A stretch of DNA of 64,000 nucleotides from Alkalibacillus salilacus (lineage in GTDB: Bacteria > Bacillota > Bacilli > Bacillales > Alkalibacillaceae): the NCBI RefSeq assembly GCF_030812915.1, contig NZ_JAUSTQ010000009.1, positions 1 to 64,000 of the forward strand. The letters are read 5' to 3'. The number at the start of each line of letters is the position of its first letter. Positions within the stretch are counted from its first letter, which is position 1. The translations under genes and the position numbers were made by a program. The notes under the pieces were generated by a model. That model was not told the DNA's origin. It made no database searches and was given only the letters and a program-made list of their open reading frames with translations. This document shows positions 45,827 through 54,897 of the stretch, in pieces.

Positions 45827-47521
45827 ATGGAATACATAATAGGAATAATCATACTCATAATTGCCTTTATCTTAGTTGGAGTCGTAGCACGAAAAAAAGT
45901 TTATAACAAAGTCGACGCACTTGAAACGTGGAAAGTAAAGCTCATGAATCGTCAAGTAGCTGATGAACTCGGTAAAGTTGGCCATCTTAATTTAACAGGC
46001 GAAACAGAAGAGTTGTTTGAATCGTGGCGAAATGAATGGGACGACATTAATGATCACGTGTTTACTGAAGTGGAAGAATATTTATTAGACGCGGAAGAAG
46101 CTGCAGAAAAATACAAATTCGGTAAGGCTTCACGTAGTTTGAAAGCTGTTGAGCAAAAGCTCTCTAAAGTCGAAAAAACAATCGATGATATTTTTGATGA
46201 AGTCGACCGACTATTACATTCAGAACAGGATAGTCGAGAAGAAGCTGAGAAGTTGCAGCCTATGATCTCAGAAACGAGAAAAAAGGTTTTGCAAAATGGC
46301 TATCAACTTGGGAAAGCTGAAGTTGTGTTTGAAGTTGAACTTGATGAATTGCAACAAGAAATGGCGCGGTATGAGGAATTAACAACAGAAGGAAACTATT
46401 CCGATGCCTTAGAGTTGATACATAATGTGAAAGCACGGTTGACTGAATTAAACCGTAAAGTAGAAACATTTCCTGAATGGTACCGTTTATGTAAACACAC
46501 TTTACCTGAAGAATTGGATCAGTTGCATAATGGCTTGAAGGAAATGAAAGATGATGGTTATCGTGTACAGCATTTAGGTATCGAAATAGAGATTCAAACT
46601 CACCATGAAACATTATTAGCCGTTGTAGAGCAACTAAATAAAGGTAAAGATGATGATGTACAAGAGAAAATCGAACAAATACAATCAAGAATGGTAGAAA
46701 TTTACGACCAATTAGAAAAAGAAGCGTTTGATAAAAATTTCGTTATGCAGCGTTATGATTTGCTGGAAAACAAAGTAGAGCAAGCTCGTGAAGCATTTAA
46801 TGAAACTAAAGAAAACGTGATGATTGTTAAAGAGAATTATCATCTTAAAGATGAAAAGTACGAGAAGCAGTATGAATTAGAAAAAACGCTTGATCAACTT
46901 GCTAAAAAGGCGACACGTATTAAGTCTATGATTGAGCATGAAGAACAACCGTATTCAACGATTCGTGCTGATTTAGAAGGTTGGATGGCTGATTTTGAAG
47001 AATGGGAAGTAGCCCACCAGCAATTCGCAGATCACCTTTACAATTTACGCAAGGACGAGTTAAGTGCTCGTGAAAAAATTGATCAATTAAAACAACGAAT
47101 TAGTCATGTGCGTCAGAGATTATACAAAAGTAATTTGCCAGGTGTTCCTAATTACATTGTTGACTTAATTAATCAGGCGACTGATTTAGTTGACAAAGCT
47201 AATCAATCCTTGAATGTACAACCATTAGATGTTGATGAAGTTTCGAATACATTAGAAGAAGCAGATAAGAATGTGGAAAGAGCGGTTGAGCAAACGGACT
47301 TATTAATTGAACAAGCGCAGTTAGCAGAGTATGTCATTCAATATGCGAACCGATACCGTAGCAGTTATCCTGTTTTAGCAGCCAAAATCGCAGAAGCAGA
47401 AGACCAGTTCAGACATAATGACTATGAGTTAGCGTTAGAACAAGTAGGAACTGCCTTAGAAGAGATTGAGCCAGGTGCTGTTAAAAGAATTGAAGAACAA
47501 TTGAAGATCACTGCATCATAG
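45827..47521 (+). CDS. ezrA: Septation ring formation regulator EzrA
   Basis: 564 residues (562 in B. subtilis). N-terminal membrane helix (IIGIIILIIAFILVGVVARK) with the rest cytoplasmic, composed of spectrin-like coiled-coil helices rich in E, K, Q. EzrA prevents extra FtsZ rings and recruits PBP1. ATG 45827 is 6 bases from AGGGGG; TTG 45824 is 3 bases and is less likely. Most abundant motif is a-helical heptads such as LEQVGTALEEIEPGA near the end. Confidence 0.95.
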   Translation: MEYIIGIIILIIAFILVGVVARKKVYNKVDALETWKVKLMNRQVADELGKVGHLNLTGETEELFESWRNEWDDINDHVFTEVEEYLLDAEEAAEKYKFGKASRSLKAVEQKLSKVEKTIDDIFDEVDRLLHSEQDSREEAEKLQPMISETRKKVLQNGYQLGKAEVVFEVELDELQQEMARYEELTTEGNYSDALELIHNVKARLTELNRKVETFPEWYRLCKHTLPEELDQLHNGLKEMKDDGYRVQHLGIEIEIQTHHETLLAVVEQLNKGKDDDVQEKIEQIQSRMVEIYDQLEKEAFDKNFVMQRYDLLENKVEQAREAFNETKENVMIVKENYHLKDEKYEKQYELEKTLDQLAKKATRIKSMIEHEEQPYSTIRADLEGWMADFEEWEVAHQQFADHLYNLRKDELSAREKIDQLKQRISHVRQRLYKSNLPGVPNYIVDLINQATDLVDKANQSLNVQPLDVDEVSNTLEEADKNVERAVEQTDLLIEQAQLAEYVIQYANRYRSSYPVLAAKIAEAEDQFRHNDYELALEQVGTALEEIEPGAVKRIEEQLKITAS

Positions 47522-47539
47522 AGAGGAAGTGATTTAGTT

Positions 47540-47941
47540 TTGGATCGTTTCATCATCATTTTAAGTTCAGTATTGTTTGTTGTCACATGGACCGTTGTGA
47601 TTGTTTTATTTGTTCAAGAATCAAAAACGACTTATGTTGCACAAGATCATTTTATTTCCGAGGAAATATCTTTATCCGACAAATCAAATGATTCTTTGTG
47701 GGCTTTACATAGTCATCATTTGCAGTTGGCACAGAAAGAAACCAATGCATCAAATGATTTAGTTGCAAATAGAGCATCTTTTAATGCGAGTCAATTGAAA
47801 GACGAATTTCAATCTATTGATGATTCATCCCTAGATTCTTGGCGTAAGTATTTTAATGATGAAGAAGATCAAAAAACGATTTCGATCAATGAATTATTAA
47901 ATATTTTTGGTCAAGCTAACGAAGCTGTCTCCGAATCATAA
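47540..47941 (+). CDS. Small single-pass membrane protein of unknown function
   Basis: 133 residues. N-terminal membrane helix (FIIILSSVLFVVTWTVVIVLFV) then an acidic, Asn/Ser-rich domain with no recognised family. The TTG start is supported only weakly by GAGGAAGTG upstream. It follows ezrA by 18 bases and could be co-expressed with it. Its last codons and stop lie inside a terminator hairpin. Identity unknown; an envelope or divisome role is speculation from position. Confidence 0.7.
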   Translation: MDRFIIILSSVLFVVTWTVVIVLFVQESKTTYVAQDHFISEEISLSDKSNDSLWALHSHHLQLAQKETNASNDLVANRASFNASQLKDEFQSIDDSSLDSWRKYFNDEEDQKTISINELLNIFGQANEAVSES

Positions 47942-47960
47942 AGGGAGACAGCTTCTTTTT
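47921..47960 (+). terminator. Terminator overlapping the 3' end of the small membrane protein gene
   Basis: Stem GAAGCTGTCTCC (47921-47932) / GGAGACAGCTTC (47944-47955), 12 bp and perfect, then T5. The left arm encodes the last residues of the upstream protein and the loop contains its TAA. Confidence 0.93.
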
Positions 47961-48045
47961 AAATTGTTTTCTATTTGCTGTTACATTGAACATTGTGGTA
48001 ATATAATTTGATGGAAATGCGGACGACTAAAGGAGATAGTTAACC

Positions 48046-49185
48046 ATGATTTATTTAGACAATAGTGCTACAACAAAACCATATGATGAAGTGGTTGATA
48101 CCTTTCAAAAAGTAGCGACGACTTATTTTGCAAACCCATCATCGATCCATGCTTTAGGTGGTGAAGTTGAAGCACTTTTGACTAAATCCAAAGAACAAAT
48201 AGCATCATTATTAAAGATTAAACCAAATGAAGTCATTTACACATCAGGTGGTACAGAAAGCAATAATTTGGCAATTAAAGGCACAGCTCATGGTTACCAA
48301 AGTCGTGGCAACCATTTAATCACTTCAAAAGTTGAACACCCGTCGGTCTTAGAAACATTTCGTTATTTAGAAACACAAGGTTTTACAGTCACTTATTTAT
48401 CAGTAGATGAATCGGGTCATATTTCCTTAGAAGAATTAAAAGAAGTAATCACTAATGAAACCATTTTAGTAAGTCTCATGCATGTTAATAATGAAATAGG
48501 TACTATTCAACCGATTGAACAGGTTGCTGATTTATTAGCAGAATACCCAAAAATTGTCTTTCATGTTGATCATGTACAAGGTTTTGGTAAACTTTCATTA
48601 CCTTATCACCATCCTCATCTTGATTTAGTGACTATATCAGGGCATAAAATTCATGGATTAAAAGGTTCAAGCTGTTTAATTAAAAAAGAACATATTCATT
48701 TAACGCCACTTCAACATGGTGGTGGTCAAGAACATGGTGTGAGACCAGGAACAGAGAATATAGCAAGTGCTGTTTCTTTAGCAAAAGCAATGCGTATTGC
48801 GAAAGAAAACGAACATTCATATCAGAAACTGGCATTATTGCACGAGACCTTAGTAAATGAGTTGACAAAATATGACAACGTGAAGATTAATTCTCCTCAA
48901 AGTGGCGCATCTCATATTTTGAACTTCTCCGTCCAAAACTTTAAACCAGAGGTCTTGATTCATGCGTTGAAAGAAGAAGGTGTGATTGTCTCTACTAAAT
49001 CTGCCTGTTCTTCTAAAGACAATGAAGTCAGTCATGTATTAGAAGCGTGTGGTTTAAGTGATGTCTCTGCTAGTAGTGCCATTCGTGTAAGTATGTCTAC
49101 TGAACAAAATCAAGAAGAAGTACATTCATTCTTACAAGCTTTTAAAAATGTGATGAATAAATATGAAAAAATAATGGGGTCATAA
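48046..49185 (+). CDS. nifZ: Cysteine desulfurase NifZ, sulfur donor for ThiI
   Basis: 379-residue class V aminotransferase-type PLP enzyme. IYLDNSATTKP at the N terminus, TSGGTESNNLAI, VDHVQGFGKL, PLP lysine in SGHKIHG (~Lys202), and the sulfur-carrying Cys in STKSACSSK (~Cys323). Adjacent to thiI with one base gap, the same pairing as B. subtilis nifZ-thiI, where NifZ supplies sulfur for 4-thiouridine in tRNA. Confidence 0.92.
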   Translation: MIYLDNSATTKPYDEVVDTFQKVATTYFANPSSIHALGGEVEALLTKSKEQIASLLKIKPNEVIYTSGGTESNNLAIKGTAHGYQSRGNHLITSKVEHPSVLETFRYLETQGFTVTYLSVDESGHISLEELKEVITNETILVSLMHVNNEIGTIQPIEQVADLLAEYPKIVFHVDHVQGFGKLSLPYHHPHLDLVTISGHKIHGLKGSSCLIKKEHIHLTPLQHGGGQEHGVRPGTENIASAVSLAKAMRIAKENEHSYQKLALLHETLVNELTKYDNVKINSPQSGASHILNFSVQNFKPEVLIHALKEEGVIVSTKSACSSKDNEVSHVLEACGLSDVSASSAIRVSMSTEQNQEEVHSFLQAFKNVMNKYEKIMGS

Positions 49186-49186
49186 T

Positions 49187-50389
49187 ATGAACTACGATCA
49201 TATATTAATTCGCTATGGCGAATTAGCATTAAAAGGTAAAAATCAAAAATTCTTTATTAGAACGTTGCGTTCCAATGTACAACAAGCACTAAGTGATTAT
49301 AAGGGTTTATCGATTAAAGGTCAGCGAGATCACATGTATATTTTGTTAAATGGGGAAGATCCTTATCCAATCATTGAACGTTGCAAAGATATCTTTGGCA
49401 TTCAATCTTTTAGTTTGGCAATGAAGGTGAATAATGACGAAGAATCAATTAAAGAGGGAACACTTGAAGCAATCAAGAAAGAAGAAGGGGAAACTTTCAA
49501 AGTAACTTGCAAACGCCCTAATAAGGAGTTCCCAAAGTCTTCTCAAGAAATGAACCGTTTATTAGGCGGTCATATTCTTCGCAATACTGAAGGTTGGGAA
49601 GTTGATGTTCATCAGCCAGATGCTGCGATTCGCGTTGAAATTCGTCATGATGCAACGTATATAACGTCAGGACGAACAGAAGGGAAAGGTGGTCTGCCTG
49701 TCGGATCAACTGGTAAGTCATTATTGATGATGTCAGGCGGAATTGATAGTCCTGTTGCAGGTTATTTGACGATGAAACGTGGTGTAAAGCTCGAAGCAAT
49801 TCATTTTCATTCACCACCCTTCACATCAGAACGTGCTAAGCAAAAAGTTGAGGATTTAGCGCAAAGTCTTACAAAATTCGGTGGAGATGTGACTGTGCAC
49901 TATGTACCGTTTACAGAATTGCAACAAAAGATCTTTAAAAATGTTCCCGAGTACTATGGTATGACTGTGATGCGCCGAGTGATGATGCGTGTGAGCGAAC
50001 AACTCGCGAAGCAACATGATATCTTGTCACTGGCGACAGGTGAAAGTTTAGGGCAAGTAGCTAGTCAGACGATGGAAAGTATGAATGCTATTAATGAAGT
50101 CACGAATTATCCGATTATAAGACCACTAGTCGCAATGGATAAAAATGAAATTATCAATATCGCAAAAGAGATCGATACTTATGATATTTCAATCCGACCT
50201 TATGAAGATTGTTGTACGATTTTTGTTCCTAAACAACCAAAAACACGCCCGAAAAGAGAAAAGATTCTTGAATTAGAAGCGTCAGTTGATTTCACACAAG
50301 AAATTAACGAAGCTATTGATCAAGTTGAAACAGTCGTTTATAAAAATAATGCAAATCATAAACAGGATTCATTCGACGATCTGTTGTAA
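49187..50389 (+). CDS. thiI: tRNA 4-thiouridine synthase ThiI, short form without rhodanese domain
   Basis: 400 residues. NFLD plus THUMP domains (about 1-165), followed by a PP-loop ATP pyrophosphatase with MMSGGIDSPVAGYL (~181-194) and a Cys-Cys in YEDCCTIFVPKQ (~340-352). It lacks the C-terminal rhodanese domain of E. coli ThiI, which fits direct sulfur transfer from NifZ. Makes s4U8 in tRNA. Confidence 0.95.
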   Translation: MNYDHILIRYGELALKGKNQKFFIRTLRSNVQQALSDYKGLSIKGQRDHMYILLNGEDPYPIIERCKDIFGIQSFSLAMKVNNDEESIKEGTLEAIKKEEGETFKVTCKRPNKEFPKSSQEMNRLLGGHILRNTEGWEVDVHQPDAAIRVEIRHDATYITSGRTEGKGGLPVGSTGKSLLMMSGGIDSPVAGYLTMKRGVKLEAIHFHSPPFTSERAKQKVEDLAQSLTKFGGDVTVHYVPFTELQQKIFKNVPEYYGMTVMRRVMMRVSEQLAKQHDILSLATGESLGQVASQTMESMNAINEVTNYPIIRPLVAMDKNEIINIAKEIDTYDISIRPYEDCCTIFVPKQPKTRPKREKILELEASVDFTQEINEAIDQVETVVYKNNANHKQDSFDDLL

Positions 50390-50414
50390 TTTCTGGCCTT
50401 CCATGATTTGCATA

Positions 50415-50444
50415 GTATGATTGCCTTCTTGTTATCTCACAATA
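50415..50444 (+). promoter_or_regulatory. Sigma-G-type promoter of the ssp gene
   Basis: GTATG (50415-50419), 18-base spacer, CACAATA (50438-50444). The -35 fits the B. subtilis sigma-G pattern GHATR fully and the -10 pattern CATWMTA at six of seven positions. It lies just before the ribosome binding site, so the leader would be very short. Confidence 0.6.
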
Positions 50445-50465
50445 GGTAACGAGGAGGTGAAAGAC

Positions 50466-50660
50466 ATGGCTCAAAACAACTCAAATAACTTAGTTGTACC
50501 TGGTGTACAAGCAGCTTTAGACCAAATGAAGACAGAAATTGCACAAGAGTTTGGCGTGCAATTAGGTCCTGATTCAACATCTCGCTCGAACGGCTCTGTT
50601 GGTGGCGAAATTACTAAGCGTCTAGTTCAACAAGCACAATCTCAAATGAACCAACAATAG
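50466..50660 (+). CDS. Alpha/beta-type small acid-soluble spore protein
   Basis: 64 residues. Conserved blocks: [24 protein letters not shown] (recognition site of the Gpr germination protease) and [17 protein letters not shown]. Coats and protects DNA in dormant spores. ATG 50466 has a GAGGAGGTGA site. Comes after thiI, with own sporulation-type promoter and terminator. Confidence 0.96.
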   Translation: MAQNNSNNLVVPGVQAALDQMKTEIAQEFGVQLGPDSTSRSNGSVGGEITKRLVQQAQSQMNQQ

Positions 50661-50692
50661 TAGGCAACAATACAATTGAAGCAACGTTTCAT

Positions 50693-50711
50693 ATCCAATG
50701 TTTCATTGGAT
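50693..50711 (+). other. Hairpin in the 3' untranslated region of the ssp gene
   Basis: ATCCAATG (50693-50700) / CATTGGAT (50704-50711) with a 3-base loop, further flanked by TTTCA...TGAAA. No T run, so it is not a terminator. It lies just before the ssp terminator and may stabilise the spore mRNA. Confidence 0.6.
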
Positions 50712-50720
50712 CGTGAAATG

Positions 50721-50756
50721 GAAGAGGTAGTTACTTAGATGTAACTACCTCTTTTC
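50721..50756 (+). terminator. Terminator of the ssp gene
   Basis: Stem AAGAGGTAGTTAC / GTAACTACCTCTT with a 6-base loop and T3-4 tail. Confidence 0.92.
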
Positions 50757-50818
50757 TATAGAATGAATGAAAGCAAAAATAGTGGATCTGTTAAATTTCA
50801 ATTTATTATAAGCTGATG

Positions 50819-50964
50819 GTTGTTGAATTGTGAGAAGCGAAGGTGGCGACTCCTGCGTGAATAGCACGAGTCTCGAGACCCCGCAGGAAGCGCTTTTCTT
50901 CCGAGGAGGCTCGAGCCGTGCCCGCGGAAAGCGTCCACCGAGAGCGGATCACAATTTCAACAAC
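50819..50964 (+). repeat. Dispersed GC-rich structured repeat, copy 3 (minimal form)
   Basis: 146-bp element between the ssp gene and ytcJ; it occupies much of a 404-base gap that also holds the two hairpins after ssp. Arms GTTGTTGAATTGTGA / TCACAATTTCAACAAC and core as in the other copies, without the 60-bp insert. Apical hairpin GGAAG-CGCTTTT-CTTCC. Outer pair TGTTAAATT (50789-50797) and ACTTTAACA (50967-50975) matches at 8 of 9 positions. No convincing ORF. Confidence 0.9.
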
Positions 50965-51064
50965 GGACTTTAACATACCAAAAATAATTTGCGCTATGAC
51001 AGGTGTTTTCGGTAAAGTATAAGTAACAATATTTTAATGCGTTAATATGAAGGAGAAAAGCGAA

Positions 51065-52654
51065 ATGGGAACATTATGGACAGCAGACAAAATCTATACC
51101 ATGAAACATGAAAATCATACAGTGGAAGCGATTTATACTAAAAATGGGCTTATTGCTGATATTGGTGACTACCATCAGTTGAAGTCTCAATATCAAGACG
51201 TAATTAGTGAAGAACATCATTTAATAGGAACGATGCTACCAGGTTTTATTGATAGCCATTTACATATTATTGGACACGGCGAGCGATTACTACGATTAGA
51301 TGTGACTTATATTGACTCGAGACAAAAGCTTTTACAACAAGTAGAAGAGGCACTTACCACCATAGAACCAGGCGAGTGGTTAATAGCCGAAGGGTTTAAT
51401 GAAAATAATTGGGATGAACCTTACGTCATCCATCGTCATGAATTAGATGCGATCTCCACGGAACACCCTATGATCTTAACTCGTGTTTGTCGCCATGCGA
51501 TGGTTGCTAATTCAAAGGCAATGGAAATCGCAGGGGTTCATGATGATATAGCAGAACCTGATGGTGGCGTAATTGAACGAGATGACACAGGAGAATTGAC
51601 GGGTTATTTCTTGGACCAAGGTCAGGAATTATTGAAACAAGCAATGCCAGAGCCTGATCAAGCTTATTTAAAAAAGGCGATTACCCAATCAGTAAATGAT
51701 CTTCTTTCAAATGGAATTGTCAGTGGACATAGTGAAGATTTGAGCTATTACGGTGATTATTCAAAGACGATTAATGCATTTCGTGAAACGATTGGAGTCG
51801 ATCAACGTTTTCGTGCGCATTTACTTGTTCATCATGAGATCGTTGACGATTATATTGAAGAACAAGGAATCGGGCAAGAACAGGGTGATTGGCTAGAATT
51901 CGGTGCCATGAAATTATTTGCTGATGGTGCTCTTGGAGGCCGAACAGCACTAATATCACAACCATATGCGGATGATCCTAAGACAAATGGTGTTGCCATT
52001 CATTCTGATCAAGAATTAAAAGAACTGATATTAAAAGCAAGACGGTATAGAATGGCAGTAGCTGTACACACAATTGGAGATTTAGCAGCTGAGAAAGTCT
52101 TAAATGTTATTGAAGCTTACCCACCAGAACAAGGTCAAAAGGATCGCATAATCCATGGCCAAATTATGCGACCAGATTTAATTCAACGCATGGCTAAACT
52201 TCCAGTCATTATTGACATTCAACCGACATTTGTATCATCAGACTTTCCTTGGGCAATAGATCGGGTAGGTCATCCATTAATTGATTCGTCATACCCTTGG
52301 AAAGACTATTTAGATGCAGGCATTTTATGTGGTGGGAGTTCAGATGCGCCGATTGAAGAAATAAACCCATTAAATGGTATAGCCGCAGCCGTTGATCGCC
52401 GGTCACAGTTCGATGGTCAGTCTTATTTGACAAGTCAATGTTTATCGATTTTTGAAGCTACTCAACTGTATACAGTCAATGCAGCTAAAATTGTTCAAAA
52501 AGAAAATGAACAAGGTGTGCTTCTCCCAAGCTATAAGGCAGACTTTGTGGTGTTAAACAATGATATCTTCCAAAGTTCTCCGGACGTTATTCGCGATTCT
52601 CAAGTGAAAGAAACGATTGTGGGAGGTCGCGTTGTATATCTCTCAGATCAATAA
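51065..52654 (+). CDS. ytcJ: YtcJ-like amidohydrolase (Amidohydrolase_3)
   Basis: 529 residues. Metal-binding GFIDSHLHIIGHG (~64-76), FADGALGGRTA (~283-293), VHTIGDLAAEK and SSDAPIEEINPLNG (catalytic Asp) mark the Amidohydrolase_3 superfamily of zinc hydrolases. The N- and C-terminal beta-domain strands flank the barrel. Substrate unknown, probably a cyclic amide or N-acyl compound. Cytoplasmic. Start ATG 51065 is 9 bases after AAGGAG. Confidence 0.9.
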   Translation: MGTLWTADKIYTMKHENHTVEAIYTKNGLIADIGDYHQLKSQYQDVISEEHHLIGTMLPGFIDSHLHIIGHGERLLRLDVTYIDSRQKLLQQVEEALTTIEPGEWLIAEGFNENNWDEPYVIHRHELDAISTEHPMILTRVCRHAMVANSKAMEIAGVHDDIAEPDGGVIERDDTGELTGYFLDQGQELLKQAMPEPDQAYLKKAITQSVNDLLSNGIVSGHSEDLSYYGDYSKTINAFRETIGVDQRFRAHLLVHHEIVDDYIEEQGIGQEQGDWLEFGAMKLFADGALGGRTALISQPYADDPKTNGVAIHSDQELKELILKARRYRMAVAVHTIGDLAAEKVLNVIEAYPPEQGQKDRIIHGQIMRPDLIQRMAKLPVIIDIQPTFVSSDFPWAIDRVGHPLIDSSYPWKDYLDAGILCGGSSDAPIEEINPLNGIAAAVDRRSQFDGQSYLTSQCLSIFEATQLYTVNAAKIVQKENEQGVLLPSYKADFVVLNNDIFQSSPDVIRDSQVKETIVGGRVVYLSDQ

Positions 52655-52666
52655 ATAAAAGCGACT

Positions 52667-52709
52667 AAATGTTTCATAACCTAATTAATTAGGTTATGAA
52701 ACATTTTTT
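52667..52709 (+). terminator. Terminator after ytcJ
   Basis: Long perfect palindrome AAATGTTTCATAACCTAATT / AATTAGGTTATGAAACATTT (20 bp, no loop bases needed), followed by T4-5. Confidence 0.94.
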
Positions 52710-52760
52710 GTATAAATATTCCTTTTTGAGACACCTTATAAGTGTCAGGAGCTGATTAGG

Positions 52761-53420
52761 TTGACGGTATTACTCATCATAGTAGGTTTATTAATACTCA
52801 TTTGTTGCTTTATGATCTTAACAAAATTGACGTTTCATCTAACCATTACATATGCACATAAACAACAAGATATTTTCATGAAAATGACTTGGATGAACCA
52901 GGCAATTTTTAAGCGTACGATTCCACTTATTCAACTAGATGATCACCTATCGCTTAACATAGAAGAAAAGGATCAAATGTGGCACCAACCAACAAAAGAA
53001 AAGAAAAAACATTACTCAACAGATGACGTTAAAGAACAAGTCAGCCTTGTTAATCGAGTAGTCGATATCACTCAAGATGTGTTTCCGAGGATCAGGCGAT
53101 TGTTGAAAGATATGACGTTACACCATTTCTCTTGGTCGAGCGAAATAGGAATGAAAGCAGCTGACCATACAGCTGTGCTTGTAAGTATTACAAATGTTTT
53201 AAAAAGTGTTGGGTGTCGGACTTTAGCACAATTATTACAAAGCCAAGAACATTTGGAGTATCACGTAACACCTAACTATCAAAGAGCTTTGTTTAAAACC
53301 CATTTTGAATGCATAATTTCAATTCGAATTAGCCATATTATTCGTAATGCTTTTTCGATAGTGTGGCAATATTATAAATTAAAGAGGTGGAATTCTAATG
53401 AGCGAACATCCTATTCATAA
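52761..53420 (+). CDS. ytfI: YtfI-like DUF2953 membrane protein
   Basis: 219 residues. An N-terminal membrane segment (LIIVGLLILICCFMILTKL), a cytosolic or external basic domain and a second hydrophobic stretch near residues 190-205. DUF2953 proteins are associated with sporulation genes. TTG start is 8 bases from AGGAG. Its last 23 bases overlap gerW, indicating coupled expression. Confidence 0.82.
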   Translation: MTVLLIIVGLLILICCFMILTKLTFHLTITYAHKQQDIFMKMTWMNQAIFKRTIPLIQLDDHLSLNIEEKDQMWHQPTKEKKKHYSTDDVKEQVSLVNRVVDITQDVFPRIRRLLKDMTLHHFSWSSEIGMKAADHTAVLVSITNVLKSVGCRTLAQLLQSQEHLEYHVTPNYQRALFKTHFECIISIRISHIIRNAFSIVWQYYKLKRWNSNERTSYS

Positions 53421-53829
53421 TATGATGGAAACAGCCATGGAAAGTTTAAAAGACATGATTGATGTGAATACGATTGTCGGTGATCCGATTGAAACACCTG
53501 ATAAGTCAACTGTTATTCTTACCGTATCAAGAGTTGGTTTTGGGTTTGCTTCAGGAGGTAGTGAATTTCAAACATCATCGCAACAGCAAGACTCTCAATC
53601 CCAGCAAGAACTGCCTTATGGTGGTGGTGCTGGTGGAGGTGTTTCTATTACACCGATTGCATTTTTGATTGTAAGAGCACATGATGTCCAAATGGTTCAT
53701 TTAGATGAAAATACACATATTGTTGAGAAATTGATTGATTTAGCACCACAAGCTGTGGAAAAAATCCAATCTTTATTTAATGAATCGAACCAGAATCAAC
53801 ATTCACAATCAACCTCAACCCCTGAATAA
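53398..53829 (+). CDS. gerW: GerW (YtfJ), spore germination protein
   Basis: 143 residues of the GerW/YtfJ family: ETAMESLKDMIDVNTIVGDPI, VSRVGFGFASGGSEF, GGGAGGGVSITPIAFLIV. In B. subtilis it is made in the forespore and needed for germination with L-alanine. The Gln/Ser-rich stretch at ~60-73 (QQQDSQSQQE) and tail are linkers. Coupled with ytfI. Confidence 0.93.
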   Translation: MSEHPIHNMMETAMESLKDMIDVNTIVGDPIETPDKSTVILTVSRVGFGFASGGSEFQTSSQQQDSQSQQELPYGGGAGGGVSITPIAFLIVRAHDVQMVHLDENTHIVEKLIDLAPQAVEKIQSLFNESNQNQHSQSTSTPE

Positions 53830-53899
53830 TTCTTTAACTGTCAAAGTCCTTTCATCTTTGCTAAAATAAGACTGTATTATGATTCACGGAGGGACTTTG

Positions 53900-54883
53900 A
53901 TGCAAGAACAAATTGACACGCTGTTCACATGGTTAGACGAAACAACAACCATCATTGAACAGGAAGAAAATACACCTTATATTGAAGCGTTAATTGCTTC
54001 AAGTAATTTATTATTTGAACAACAGGTGCCTGAAGATTTAGAACCTAATTATCGTCAAAAATTAGTTGATCAAGTGAATAATGTTCAATTTGATCAATTT
54101 GATAAAGAAGCGCGACGTAAGGCTATGCAATTAGCTATTTTAAAAGGAATGAAAGGTGCTACTCAACAGCATCATTACATCACTCCGGATACGATTGGTG
54201 TATTTATTGGTTATTTAATTAATAAATTTATGGATGATGAGACTTCATATCGATTATTTGATCCAGCGGCAGGCTCAAGTAATTTGTTATTAACTATTTT
54301 AAACCAACAAGATCATCTGGATGTTGAAGCGTTTGGAAGTGAAGTTGATCCAACACTTATTCGCTTAGCTTTTAATAATACGAATTTACAAGAACGTGAA
54401 ATCGAGTTTTTCCATCAAGACAGTCTAAAACCAATTTTATTAGAGCCTGTCGATGTGATTGCTTCAGATTTACCAGTCGGTTATTACCCTGATGACGATA
54501 CGGCCAGTTCTTACGAATTAAAAGCAGAAGAAGGGGAACATTCCTTTGCTCACCATTTATTTATCGAACAAAGTTTAAAATATGTGAAAGAAGCAGGTTA
54601 TCTATTTTTTGTTGTGCCTAGCTTCTTATTTGCTAGTGAACAGAAAGATGCTTTGCAGTCGTTTCTAAAAGAAAACGCACATATAGTGGGCGTTTTAGAA
54701 TTACCGGAATCCATGTTTAAAGATGAGAAGTTCAAGCGAAGCATTTTAGTTTTACAGAAAAAAGGAGAAGCAACACGGGATCCAAATAAAGTGATGTTAG
54801 CGCAATTACCATCCTTTAAAGATGTAGAAGGAACCAATAATGTCATTCAACAGATTGATGAATGGTTCCAAAACGATCGATAA
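53900..54883 (+). CDS. ytxK: YtxK-like class I SAM-dependent methyltransferase
   Basis: 327 residues. SAM motif I FDPAAGSSNLLLTIL (~117-131) like type I restriction N6-adenine methylases. The NPP(Y/F) catalytic motif expected after it reads SDLPVGYYPDDD, so DNA adenine methylation is doubtful unless the variant works. A helical N-terminal region (1-100) precedes. ATG 53900 follows CGGAGGGA. In B. subtilis ytxK is next to ackA; here the next gene is EcsC-like. Role unknown. Confidence 0.86.
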   Translation: MQEQIDTLFTWLDETTTIIEQEENTPYIEALIASSNLLFEQQVPEDLEPNYRQKLVDQVNNVQFDQFDKEARRKAMQLAILKGMKGATQQHHYITPDTIGVFIGYLINKFMDDETSYRLFDPAAGSSNLLLTILNQQDHLDVEAFGSEVDPTLIRLAFNNTNLQEREIEFFHQDSLKPILLEPVDVIASDLPVGYYPDDDTASSYELKAEEGEHSFAHHLFIEQSLKYVKEAGYLFFVVPSFLFASEQKDALQSFLKENAHIVGVLELPESMFKDEKFKRSILVLQKKGEATRDPNKVMLAQLPSFKDVEGTNNVIQQIDEWFQNDR

Positions 54884-54897
54884 AAGGAGCTGTGTTC

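Noticed and set aside
46260-46688. 142-residue minus-strand ORF inside ezrA
   Set aside because: Antisense shadow of a coiled-coil gene, without an RBS and with unlikely composition.
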